A stretch of DNA of 64,000 nucleotides from positions 3,410,001-3,474,000 of the forward strand of contig NZ_CP015243.1 in NCBI RefSeq assembly GCF_001648175.1. Direction: 5' to 3'. Position numbers and translations under genes: made by a program. The notes under the pieces were generated by a model that saw only the letters and a list, made by a program, of their open reading frames with translations, was not told the DNA's origin and did no database searches. Shown here piece after piece: positions 57,217 to 64,000 of this stretch. The first letter of the stretch is position 1, and each line of letters starts with the position of its first letter. The stretch comes from Halotalea alkalilenta (GTDB taxonomy: Bacteria; Pseudomonadota; Gammaproteobacteria; Pseudomonadales; Halomonadaceae).

Positions 57217-57795
57217 ATGAAATCGGTCAAGATTCTTTCCGCCGCGATCATCGCCGGCACCGCAACCTTCGGCGCGCAGCAAGCACTGGCTTACAACTCC
57301 GGTGACTTCTTCGCCCGCCTCGACGCTACCCGCACCACTTCGACCGCGAGCGGCGATTTCGACGATCAGCGCAGCTTCACAGGCGCGCTGGGCTGGATGT
57401 TCGCAGACAAGTTCGGTGTCGAGTTCAACACCGTCGGCCAGCGCCAGGATCTCGAATTCTCCCGCAACGGCCAGGACCAGAGCGCGAAATACCGCCCCTA
57501 CAGCCTGCTCGCGCAGTGGTATCCGCTCGGCGGCACCGGTGCTCAGGTCCAGCCCTACGTCGGCGCTGGTGTGACCTACACCCAGTTCGACGACCGCAGC
57601 CTGGCAGGCGGCGGCAGCATCGACAGCGACAGCTGGAACGGTACCGCGCAGCTGGGTCTCGACTACTTCCTGACCAGCTGGCTGGCGGTGAACGGCAACG
57701 TTCAGTACACCGACATGAGCATCAAGGGCAGCCAGGGTATGAAGCAGGACTTCGACCCGCTGACCGTCGGCGCAGGTCTGACCTTCCGCTTCTAA
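57217..57795 (+). CDS. OmpW-like outer-membrane beta-barrel protein (copy 1)
   Basis: A 192-residue precursor with a signal peptide ending ALA (cut about residue 25). The mature part is a small eight-strand barrel: GDFFARLDATRTT, FTGALGWMFADKFGVEFNTVG, a YPLGG-TGAQVQPYVGAGVTYTQF block, and the C-terminal LTFRF with terminal Phe. Such proteins form narrow hydrophobic channels. AAGGAGATACGC precedes the ATG at 57217. It is highly similar to the gene that follows. Confidence 0.85.
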   Translation: MKSVKILSAAIIAGTATFGAQQALAYNSGDFFARLDATRTTSTASGDFDDQRSFTGALGWMFADKFGVEFNTVGQRQDLEFSRNGQDQSAKYRPYSLLAQWYPLGGTGAQVQPYVGAGVTYTQFDDRSLAGGGSIDSDSWNGTAQLGLDYFLTSWLAVNGNVQYTDMSIKGSQGMKQDFDPLTVGAGLTFRF

Positions 57796-57829
57796 GCAAC
57801 ATTAGAGCGACGGTTCGAACCGTCCCCGC

Positions 57830-57870
57830 CAACGCCGCAGTGCCATTTTGGTGCACTGCGGCGTTGCTTT
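57830..57870 (+). terminator. Rho-independent terminator of the first OmpW-like gene
   Basis: A 14-bp perfect stem (CAACGCCGCAGTGC and complement) with a 9-base loop, followed by CTTTAG. It separates the two barrel genes, so each is transcribed on its own. Confidence 0.7.
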
Positions 57871-57996
57871 AGGTACAAAAGATGGCACGGCGGACCAATT
57901 GATCTATCATTGGTGGGACGAATAAACGCTGATGCTGCGCAAGCGTTTCGTCAGCGCTCGGAAAAGCATCATTCAAGGGACTAAGGAATCATTCAC

Positions 57997-58581
57997 ATGA
58001 AGACTGCAAAGGCTCTCACTGCAGCCCTTATCGCGGGCGGCACCCTGTTCGGCGCACAGCAGGCGCTGGCCTACAACGCTGGCGACTTCTTTGCACGCAT
58101 CGACGCAACCCGTGTCGAATCGACCTCGAGCGGCACCTTCGACACCGAGCGCAGCTTCACAGGCGCCCTGGGCTGGATGTTCGCCGACAAGTTCGGGGTC
58201 GAGTTCAACACCGTCGGTCAGCGTCAGGATCTGGACTTCACCTACGGCGGCAATGACGCAACGCTCAAGTATCGTCCGTTCTCCCTGCTCGCCCAGTTCT
58301 ATCCGCTCGGCGGAACCGGCGCTCAGGTCCAGCCCTACATCGGTGCCGGTGCGACCTACACCAGGTTCTCCGATCGCGACCTTCCCGGTGGCGCCCGCGT
58401 AGACAGCAACAGCTGGGATCCGACCGCACAGCTCGGTGTCGACTACTTCCTCACCGACTGGATCGCGATCAACGGCAACGTGCAGTACACCAGCCTGCGC
58501 CCGGACGTCGACAATGGCATCAGGGACGACATCAAGATCGACCCGCTCACCATCGGTGCCGGTGTGACCTTCCGCTTCTAA
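57997..58581 (+). CDS. OmpW-like outer-membrane beta-barrel protein (copy 2)
   Basis: A 194-residue paralogue of the preceding gene with the same signal peptide style (FGAQQALA cleavage) and near-identical strands (RSFTGALGWMFADKFG, GVEFNTVGQRQDL, YPLGGTGAQVQPY, LTIGAGVTFRF). Differences cluster in the loops, for example FTYGGNDATLKY against FSRNGQDQSAKY and RPDVDNGIRDD against KGSQGMKQD. A tandem duplication followed by loop divergence is the simplest explanation. It has its own upstream region of about 130 bases. Confidence 0.85.
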   Translation: MKTAKALTAALIAGGTLFGAQQALAYNAGDFFARIDATRVESTSSGTFDTERSFTGALGWMFADKFGVEFNTVGQRQDLDFTYGGNDATLKYRPFSLLAQFYPLGGTGAQVQPYIGAGATYTRFSDRDLPGGARVDSNSWDPTAQLGVDYFLTDWIAINGNVQYTSLRPDVDNGIRDDIKIDPLTIGAGVTFRF

Positions 58582-58604
58582 GACGGTCTCCGTCTGGTTG
58601 CACA

Positions 58605-58668
58605 CGCCCCGCCTTCGGGCCGCCCCGGAATCTCCAACTTCCGGATCGGCCCGAAGGCGGGGCGTTTT
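58605..58668 (+). terminator. Strong terminator after the second OmpW-like gene
   Basis: An 18-bp perfect stem (CGCCCCGCCTTCGGGCCG and complement) with an inner GGAA..TTCC hairpin, followed by TTTT. It ends the second barrel gene and also lies at the end of the convergent ABC operon. Confidence 0.85.
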
Positions 58669-58694
58669 CGTTCAGCCCAAGCACTCTCAGGTCT

Positions 58695-59492
58695 TCATTG
58701 CAGCATCTCATCGGGCAGTGGAGAGCCATGGTATTTCTGGTAGATCTCGTTGAGGCGGCCGTTGCGGAGATTCTCCGCCACCCACTCATTGAGCTTCTCC
58801 ATCAGTTCTGGCTCGTTCTTACGCAGGCCAATGGCAAGATCGAAGGTCGTGATCAGGAACTTCGGCTCGAACGCCAAGTTGGTGTTGCGCTGACCTATCT
58901 GGTTGACCAGCGTTTCTGAAGTCGCAACGAACCGGGCTTGGCCACTCACCGCCGCGGTCACCATCGTCGCGTCATCGTCGTAGCGCGCCACGTTGATCCC
59001 CCGTTCGCCGGCTATCCGGGTCAGTTCGGCGTCCTGGGTGGTGCCTCGGGTGACGGTGACCCGCTCGCCGCGCAGGTCCTCCCAGTCGCTGACGTCGACG
59101 GCGGCCGGCGCACCTATGACCGAGCGCAGCGCGGCGTAGGGCGCGGAGAAATCGATCACCTCGGCGCGCTGAGGGGTGACCGAGAGGGTCGAAATGACGA
59201 TATCGGCCTTGTTGGTCTGGAGGTTGGGTATTCGTGTCGCTCCGGTGGTCTCGACGATCTCCAGCTCGAGCCCCCAGTCCTCGGCCAGGAGCTCGGCGGT
59301 CTCCACATCGGAGCCGACCGGCCGCAGGCGGTCATCGAGCATACCGGACGGTGGGATGGAGAGATCGATGGAGACACGAATCCTGCCCGCCTCCATGATC
59401 TCCTCGTAGGAGTTTGCCGCCGCTGTCCCGATCGGTGCGATGAAGATGCCGACCACGGCGCCGATGGCTGTGATATGTCCTAGCCGGTTCAT
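58695..59492 (-). CDS. Amino-acid-type ABC transporter substrate-binding protein
   Basis: A 265-residue periplasmic binding protein (SBP_bac_3) with a signal peptide (GAVVGIFIAPIGTAAA, cut about 26). The ligand-binding core includes RIRVSIDLSIPPSGMLDDRLRPVGSDVE (two blocks), SVTPQRAEVIDFSAPYAALRS and VTRGTTQDAELTRIAGERG. The Arg that usually binds the amino-acid carboxylate is present in TPQRAEVIDFS. It is the last gene of the operon that also carries two permeases and an ATPase. Confidence 0.88.
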   Translation of the reverse strand: MNRLGHITAIGAVVGIFIAPIGTAAANSYEEIMEAGRIRVSIDLSIPPSGMLDDRLRPVGSDVETAELLAEDWGLELEIVETTGATRIPNLQTNKADIVISTLSVTPQRAEVIDFSAPYAALRSVIGAPAAVDVSDWEDLRGERVTVTRGTTQDAELTRIAGERGINVARYDDDATMVTAAVSGQARFVATSETLVNQIGQRNTNLAFEPKFLITTFDLAIGLRKNEPELMEKLNEWVAENLRNGRLNEIYQKYHGSPLPDEMLQ

Positions 59493-59537
59493 GATCTTTT
59501 CACCTCGACTGTGGCTGTGGATTTTGGACCCGCGCGT

Positions 59538-60266
59538 TCAATGCAGCTCGTCACCGATGAACTCTCTGAGCTCGGGCGTCCGGGGGGAGGTCAATATGTC
59601 GGTGGAACCTGACTCGTGGACGTAACCCTGGTGCATGAAAATCACCTGGTCGGCGATCCGGCGGGCGAAGTTCATCTCGTGGGTCACCATGATCATGGTG
59701 ATCCCGGACGCCGCGAGCGCTTCGATGACCTTGAGCACCTCGCCGGTGAGTTTCGGATCGAGTGCCGAGGTCACCTCGTCGAAGAGCATCACCTTGGGCT
59801 CCATCGCTAAAGAGCGCGCAATAGCGGCCCGCTGCTGCTGACCACCGGAGAGCTGCTCCGGATAGTTCTGCGCCTTCTCCGAAAGCCCTACCTTGGCAAG
59901 CGACTCCAAGGCGATCTCACGCGCGCGGTCACGGCTGATCTTCTTCACCGATCGGGGCGCGAGCGTGATGTTCTCTTCGATGGTGAGATGCGGGAACAGG
60001 TTGTAGCTTTGGAACACGATGCCGACATCGAGTCTCAGTTTTCTAAGATCCAGTTTGGGATCGTTGACCCGATGGCCGCATACCACGATCTCCCCGCTGT
60101 CGATCAGCTCCAGGCGGTCGATGCATCTGAGCGCCGTGCTCTTTCCCGACCCGCTCGCACCAATCAAGGCCATGACCTCTCCGGGCTCCACCGAGAAGGA
60201 AACGCCCTTGAGTACCTGCAGCTTGTCGAAGCTCTTTTTCACATCCTTGAGCATGACGATGGACAT
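59538..60266 (-). CDS. Amino-acid-type ABC transporter ATP-binding protein (GlnQ-like)
   Basis: A 242-residue ABC ATPase: Walker A GASGSGKST, Q-loop VFQSYNLFPHLT, signature LSGGQQQRAAIARS, Walker B VMLFDEVTSALDP and switch His in VTHEMNFA. The GlnQ/HisP group powers polar amino-acid importers. It lies between the substrate-binding protein and two permeases, completing the importer. Confidence 0.95.
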   Translation of the reverse strand: MSIVMLKDVKKSFDKLQVLKGVSFSVEPGEVMALIGASGSGKSTALRCIDRLELIDSGEIVVCGHRVNDPKLDLRKLRLDVGIVFQSYNLFPHLTIEENITLAPRSVKKISRDRAREIALESLAKVGLSEKAQNYPEQLSGGQQQRAAIARSLAMEPKVMLFDEVTSALDPKLTGEVLKVIEALAASGITMIMVTHEMNFARRIADQVIFMHQGYVHESGSTDILTSPRTPELREFIGDELH

Positions 60267-60292
60267 GAATTTCTCCCCATGAATGACTCATC

Positions 60293-60967
60293 TCAAGCGG
60301 ATACGGCCTTGAGCGCACGCAATCTCGCCGCGCCACTTCGCTCCAGGCGCCGGCTGAGTGCCGACACAGGAAAACAGAGGCAGAAGTAGATCAGCGCGAC
60401 GATGATGTAGATCAAAAACGGCTCGAAGATCGAGTTGTTGATCAGCTGTCCCGCGCGAGTAAGCTCGACGAATCCCACCACCGAGGTCAGCGAAGTGTTC
60501 TTGATGATCTGCACTGAGAAACCGACCGTTGGCGGTGTCGCAATGCGAATCGCCTGTGGCAGGACGACCTTGAACAGGCGCTGGGTGCGCGAAAGCGCCA
60601 GGCATTCAGCCGCCTCCCATTGCGCCTTCGGCACCGACTCCAGGCACCCACGCCAGATTTCACCGAGGTACGCGCTGACGTAGATGGTCAGCGAAACCCC
60701 GGCGGCCAGCAGGGGGGAGATCGAAAAGCCCAGCGACGGAAGCCCGAAGTAGATCAGAAACAAGATGATCAGCAGCGGCGTGCCCTGAACGATCTGCACA
60801 TAGACTGCCGCCAGGATGCGCAACAGCCTGAACGGAGAGGTTCTCCCGAGTGCGACGAGAAATCCGCCGGCGCCGCCTCCGAGAAATGCCATCAATGAGA
60901 GGATCAGCGTCCAGAAGGCACCGGTAAGCAAGAACTGCAAGTGGCCGGGATTTATCGCAGTGGTCAT
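60293..60967 (-). CDS. Amino-acid-type ABC transporter permease 1
   Basis: A 224-residue inner-membrane permease of the HisMQ type. It has the coupling-helix EAA motif EAAECLALSRTQRLFKVVLPQA and about five helices (for example VQIVQGTPLLIILFLIYFGL). Paired with the next permease and the GlnQ-like ATPase. Confidence 0.93.
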   Translation of the reverse strand: MTTAINPGHLQFLLTGAFWTLILSLMAFLGGGAGGFLVALGRTSPFRLLRILAAVYVQIVQGTPLLIILFLIYFGLPSLGFSISPLLAAGVSLTIYVSAYLGEIWRGCLESVPKAQWEAAECLALSRTQRLFKVVLPQAIRIATPPTVGFSVQIIKNTSLTSVVGFVELTRAGQLINNSIFEPFLIYIIVALIYFCLCFPVSALSRRLERSGAARLRALKAVSA

Positions 60968-60997
60968 GGCGTTTTCTCCGTCTTCCCTCGTTCTCGT

Positions 60998-61675
60998 TCA
61001 CAGGTTCGTACCCAGGCGCCTGCGCCTCGGGAAAGCGAGGAGAGCGATCACCCAGAACACCAAACGCATGAGCAATGAGATGGCCAGGTAGATGAGCGCG
61101 ACGATGATGTAGGTTTCGAACGGTCGGTAGGTTTCCGACTGGATGAAGTTGGCGGCGGCAGTCAGCTCTTCGGCGGAAATCTGCGAAGTCATCGATGAAG
61201 CGAGCATCAGCAGGATGAACTGGCTGGTCAGTGACGAATAGACCCGCTCAATCGCCGGGCGAAGCGCTACGTGCCAGTAATTCTGCACCCGGGAGAGGCC
61301 GAGGCATTCCCCCGCCTCCCACTGGCCGGGATGGATGGAGTCGAATCCCGCCCGCATTATCTCGGCCGTATAGGCGCTGACGTTGATCGTCAATGCGATG
61401 ATCGCCACCGCGACGGGAGAGAAAGAGAACCCCAGGCTCGAGAGACCGAAATAGACGACGAAGATCTGCACCAGGAAAGGTGTGTTGCGTATCGACTCCA
61501 CGTAGATGGTCGCTGCTCTCGCGGCGATGGCGACATGGGAGCGACGGGCGATGGCGCACAGGGTACCGATGATGAAGCCGGTGATGGTGGTCACCAGCGC
61601 AAGCTGGATAGTCAGCGTCAGCCCATCCAGCAGCATCTGCCAGCGGGCCAGGATGGCGGTGAAATCAAGTATCAT
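60998..61675 (-). CDS. Amino-acid-type ABC transporter permease 2
   Basis: A 225-residue HisMQ-type permease with TIYVESIRNTPFLVQIFVVYF and the EAA-like motif GECLGLSRVQNYWHVALRPA. Its start overlaps the end of the dehydrogenase gene by four bases, so the enzymes and transporter are translationally linked. Confidence 0.93.
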   Translation of the reverse strand: MILDFTAILARWQMLLDGLTLTIQLALVTTITGFIIGTLCAIARRSHVAIAARAATIYVESIRNTPFLVQIFVVYFGLSSLGFSFSPVAVAIIALTINVSAYTAEIMRAGFDSIHPGQWEAGECLGLSRVQNYWHVALRPAIERVYSSLTSQFILLMLASSMTSQISAEELTAAANFIQSETYRPFETYIIVALIYLAISLLMRLVFWVIALLAFPRRRRLGTNL

Positions 61676-62601
61676 CCCACCGCTCCCGGAGCGCCTTGCA
61701 ATCCGCCCCTCTGCCCGCTCATACGATCGTATACGCGAAACAGCGCCTGGTTACCTTCCCCGCCCCCACCGTGCGCCTTGGCGTCGAGATACTGCGTGGT
61801 CACGAGCGACGTACCCGGCAGCGGTACGCACTGCTGCTGCGCCATCTCGAGCACCAGTCGCAGGTCCTTGAGCATCAGGTCGATGCGAAATCCCGCATCG
61901 ACATTGCCCTCGAGCATTCCCGCACCGAGATTCTCCAGCATCCAGGAAGATGCCGCACCGCCGAGGAGCACCTCCCGCATCCTGACGAGATCGATGCCGC
62001 ATGCGCGCCCGAGCGCGATGGACTCGCAGATCGCCTGGATGTTGATCGCGCAGACCAGCTGGTTGCAGAGCTTGGTCGCCTGCCCCGCACCGGTGTCACC
62101 GAGATGGAAAATAGTGCTGCCCATATGGGACAAGAACGGCTTCGCGCGCTCGAACGCGTCTTCCGCGCCGCCGACCATGATCGATAGGCTCGCCCGCTCG
62201 GCACCCAACGGACCGCCCGAAACCGGCGCATCCAGCATGTCGATGCCAACCGCGCCGAGCTCGGCGGCGAGCGCCCTGGTCGCCTGTGGCGAGATGGTGC
62301 TCATGTCTACGTAGAGACGTCCCTTCGGCGGGTGCGCCAGGAGACCGCGCGCGCCCCTGACCACCTCCTCCACCTGCGGCGTATCGGGCAGCATGGTGAT
62401 CACGATGTCCGCCTCTGACGCCGCTTCGGCGACATCGGCTGCCGCAGTGGCCCCCTGGGCCACCAGCCGGGAAGCGGCTTCGATGCGGATATCGTGGACC
62501 CGGACCTGGTATCCAGCGGCCAGCAGATTGGCCGCCATCCGTTCGCCCATGATGCCGAGGCCGATGAACGCAACGACCCTGGATGCACTGATCGAATTCA
62601 T
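61672..62601 (-). CDS. NAD(P)-dependent beta-hydroxyacid dehydrogenase (GarR/HIBADH family)
   Basis: A 309-residue dehydrogenase of the 3-hydroxyisobutyrate / tartronate-semialdehyde reductase family. Rossmann motif GLGIMGERMAANLL (about 14-27), substrate motif DAPVSGGPLGAE (about 143-154) and catalytic Lys in GQATKLCNQL (about 177). Relatives act on 3-hydroxyisobutyrate, tartronate semialdehyde, L-threonate or beta-hydroxy amino acids. The residues specifying NAD or NADP (the segment HDIRIEAAS after the glycine motif) suggest NAD. Its tight link to an amino-acid importer and an RpiB-family isomerase points to a catabolic dehydrogenase. Confidence 0.9.
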   Translation of the reverse strand: MNSISASRVVAFIGLGIMGERMAANLLAAGYQVRVHDIRIEAASRLVAQGATAAADVAEAASEADIVITMLPDTPQVEEVVRGARGLLAHPPKGRLYVDMSTISPQATRALAAELGAVGIDMLDAPVSGGPLGAERASLSIMVGGAEDAFERAKPFLSHMGSTIFHLGDTGAGQATKLCNQLVCAINIQAICESIALGRACGIDLVRMREVLLGGAASSWMLENLGAGMLEGNVDAGFRIDLMLKDLRLVLEMAQQQCVPLPGTSLVTTQYLDAKAHGGGGEGNQALFRVYDRMSGQRGGLQGAPGAVG

Positions 62602-62628
62602 TGCTCTTGCCTCCTCGCAGGCTCGAGT

Positions 62629-63081
62629 TCAATTGGAGCTGGGCGATTCGAGCCGCGAGATTTTCTCCACTCTCCTTACGAAGTCCTCGCTGTCGTCGAA
62701 CTCGGCCGATAGATAGGCTTCGACCAGATCCCGAGCGAGCCAGGGTCCGACTATCTGGGCACCCAGGCACATCACATTGACGTCATCGTGCTCGACAGAC
62801 TGGTGCGCCGAATGAAAGTCGTGGCAAACCGCGGCGCGAATTCCCTTGATCTTGTTGGCAGCGATCACCGCCCCCACCCCGGTGCCGCAGACCAGCAGTC
62901 CTTTGCGCCGCCCGTCCTCGACCACCTTGCCGCAGACCAGCTGCGCGATGTCCGGAAAATCCACCGGCTGGCTGTCGAAGCTGCCTACGTCATCCACCTC
63001 ATGCCCCGCGAGCGTCAAAAACTCCGCCAGCTCTTTCTTCAGCAGATATCCCGCATGATCGCTACCAATCACGATATCCAT
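62629..63081 (-). CDS. RpiB/LacAB-family sugar-phosphate isomerase
   Basis: A 150-residue isomerase with VIGSDHAGYLLKKEL at the start, the catalytic Cys65 in LVCGTGVGAVIAANKIKGIRAA (two blocks), and the ring-opening His98 in VEHDDVNV, where RpiB has HNDAN. The family covers ribose-5-phosphate isomerase B, galactose-6-phosphate isomerase and the tetrose-phosphate isomerases EryI/DerI. The H-D-D-V variant and context with a beta-hydroxyacid dehydrogenase favour a specialised catabolic substrate over ribose-5-phosphate, but that is inference. I therefore give no symbol. Confidence 0.87.
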   Translation of the reverse strand: MDIVIGSDHAGYLLKKELAEFLTLAGHEVDDVGSFDSQPVDFPDIAQLVCGKVVEDGRRKGLLVCGTGVGAVIAANKIKGIRAAVCHDFHSAHQSVEHDDVNVMCLGAQIVGPWLARDLVEAYLSAEFDDSEDFVRRVEKISRLESPSSN

Positions 63082-63105
63082 TGGTTTATCGCACTCCCGT
63101 CATTG

Positions 63106-63876
63106 CTATCTACCGGTTGGAGGGACTTGCGTTGATTCGTGCGCCGCGCCGAGCATGATCGCCCTGCGCCTGAACCCCGCACCGATCTCGAAATGCATTC
63201 CCAGCAGCTCATCGGCCCTTTGCACGTCCTGGGCGACGATCGCGGAAAAAATCAGTCTGTGATGGTCGATCAGGAACTCGTCTATTCCCTCGACTTCGAT
63301 GATCTTTTCGCGCCTTTCCAGGTGCGACCTCATCGCCAACTTCGAAATGGATTCATAGATACTGACCAAAACCGGTGAATGAGCCGAGCGGACGATGGCC
63401 TGATGAAAACGGTGATCCGCCATGCCTCCTTCATACGGGTCTCGGATGGTTTCGGCGATAGTGTCCAAGGCCGCGGCCAATTCATCGAGATCGGACTGGC
63501 GCGCGCGATGGCAGGCGAGGCGAATGGCGTGATGCTCTATCGCTATGCGCGCTTCCATGATGTCGTCGACGACATCGGTATGCTGGGCGAGAAAGAAGGA
63601 GAAGAACTCACCCAAAGTAGAGGCGTCCGGCTGTCTTACCACCGTCCCGATACCGTGGCGTATCTCCACCGCCCCGATCATCGCCAGGGCCCGGAGAGCC
63701 TCACGAAGCACGGGCCTGCTCACATTCAGCCGGGCGGAAAGCTCCCGCTCGGGAAGCAAGCAATCCCCAGTCTTCAATCGTCCCGACAGAAGCTGTTCAC
63801 GCAAAAACGAGACCACCTTCTCGTATCCCGTTTTTGCGCATCCCTCTTCTTTCGAGACGGATATTATGGTTTTCAT
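63106..63876 (-). CDS. FadR-subfamily GntR regulator (FCD domain)
   Basis: A 256-residue regulator: N-terminal GntR winged helix (LLPERELSARLNVSRPVLREALRAL, about 41-65) and a C-terminal FCD domain with the metal-ligand pattern D/H/H (MADHRFHQAI; later DHHRLIFSAIVAQD and LGMHFE). FCD regulators typically bind small carboxylates and repress a catabolic operon. It is the first gene of the operon it probably controls, and a TGGT-N3-ACCA site lies just upstream of its start. Confidence 0.92.
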   Translation of the reverse strand: MKTIISVSKEEGCAKTGYEKVVSFLREQLLSGRLKTGDCLLPERELSARLNVSRPVLREALRALAMIGAVEIRHGIGTVVRQPDASTLGEFFSFFLAQHTDVVDDIMEARIAIEHHAIRLACHRARQSDLDELAAALDTIAETIRDPYEGGMADHRFHQAIVRSAHSPVLVSIYESISKLAMRSHLERREKIIEVEGIDEFLIDHHRLIFSAIVAQDVQRADELLGMHFEIGAGFRRRAIMLGAAHESTQVPPTGR

Positions 63877-63891
63877 TCAGATATCATTCCA

Positions 63892-63902
63892 TGGTATGAC
63901 CA
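63892..63902. promoter_or_regulatory. Candidate FadR-family operator, TGGT-ATG-ACCA
   Basis: TGGTATGACCA (63892-63902) is a 4-bp-arm palindrome matching the FadR-subfamily consensus (TxGTxxxACxA). It lies about 16 bases upstream of the regulator gene and about 90 bases upstream of a putative divergent gene starting at the window edge, so it could control both. Confidence 0.55.
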
Positions 63903-63979
63903 CTGGAACGACATTAGCACTCAAGCGCGGCAATGGATCCTGATCTTTAGTCTTTCAATCCATCGTTCATAGCGACTTT

Positions 63980-64000
63980 AGGAGAATGAATGGAGCTATC
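63980..64000 (+). other. Probable ribosome binding site and start of a divergent gene cut by the window end
   Basis: AGGAG (63980-63984) is followed after 5 bases by ATG at 63990 (an earlier ATG at 63986 is too close). Only four codons lie inside the window, so identity cannot be assessed. Divergence from the FadR-type regulator suggests it belongs to the same regulon. Confidence 0.4.

Overview
The window is high-GC chromosomal DNA from a gammaproteobacterium, most likely of the Halomonadaceae / Oceanospirillales type. This is inferred from gene content and order (ftsK-lolA-rarA, clpS-clpA next to infA, mnmA-hflD-purB, rlmKL-rmf-pyrD-ycbX, quinone-linked PyrD, the very large NAD-glutamate dehydrogenase, a complete cydABX oxidase) and not from any marker sequence that fixes the species.

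Left edge (1-4140): a decayed mobile island ends at a tRNA cluster. An Eco57I-like N6-adenine DNA methyltransferase gene is split by a 1192-bp IS3-family element with a clean 4-bp target duplication, and also carries a frameshift. A second IS3-family element with its own inactivating mutations cuts off a tyrosine integrase after 19 codons. The integrase starts about 230 bp beyond the 3' end of a tRNA-Gly gene. The Glu-Gly-Glu-Gly tRNA operon follows on the minus strand, with a near-consensus promoter and a terminator.

4.4-11.1 kb is housekeeping: msrB, a membrane acyltransferase, the ylqF GTPase, anmK, an alaA-type aminotransferase, and htpX behind a sigma32-like promoter. At 11.15-12.74 kb an IS1182-type element sits at the htpX terminator; its transposase is in two frames joined at an A_AAA_AAG heptamer. 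12.9-15.7 kb holds an FG-GAP lipoprotein, a divergent LysR regulator and a WGR-domain protein. 15.7-21.9 kb carries RNA-modification and nucleotide genes: rlmKL, rmf, pyrD, a MOSC protein and trmA.

21.9-24.8 kb is a second accessory patch: a possible integrase remnant, a RelE-type toxin with overlapping HTH antitoxin, a broken radC fragment and an unrecognised four-helix membrane protein. 24.8-39.7 kb, all minus strand, holds the 1615-residue NAD-glutamate dehydrogenase, murI, a hemerythrin-like protein, hrpB, rarA, lolA and ftsK. 40.1-45.1 kb brings together the N-degron machinery (aat, bpt, clpS, clpA) around infA; aat has a short upstream ORF overlapping its start. 45.4-52.6 kb holds icd, rluE, mnmA, hflD, purB, roxA and slyB. 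A C9 tract puts the best-looking mnmA start out of frame.

52.8-58.6 kb encodes envelope and respiratory functions: an LpxR-like outer-membrane enzyme, cydAB plus a 36-residue cydX, and two tandem OmpW-like barrels. The right end (58.7-64 kb) is a seven-gene minus-strand operon: a FadR-type regulator, an RpiB-family isomerase, a beta-hydroxyacid dehydrogenase, and a complete amino-acid-type ABC importer. A TGGT-N3-ACCA operator-like site lies at its promoter. The operon looks like a self-contained uptake and catabolic module for a small hydroxylated acid or amino acid whose identity cannot be read from the sequence.

I see no CRISPR array and no rRNA operon. No fully novel system is demonstrable; the strongest leads are the uncharacterised right-end operon, the mnmA homopolymer, the aat leader ORF, the unusual palindromes and the mobile-element structures.
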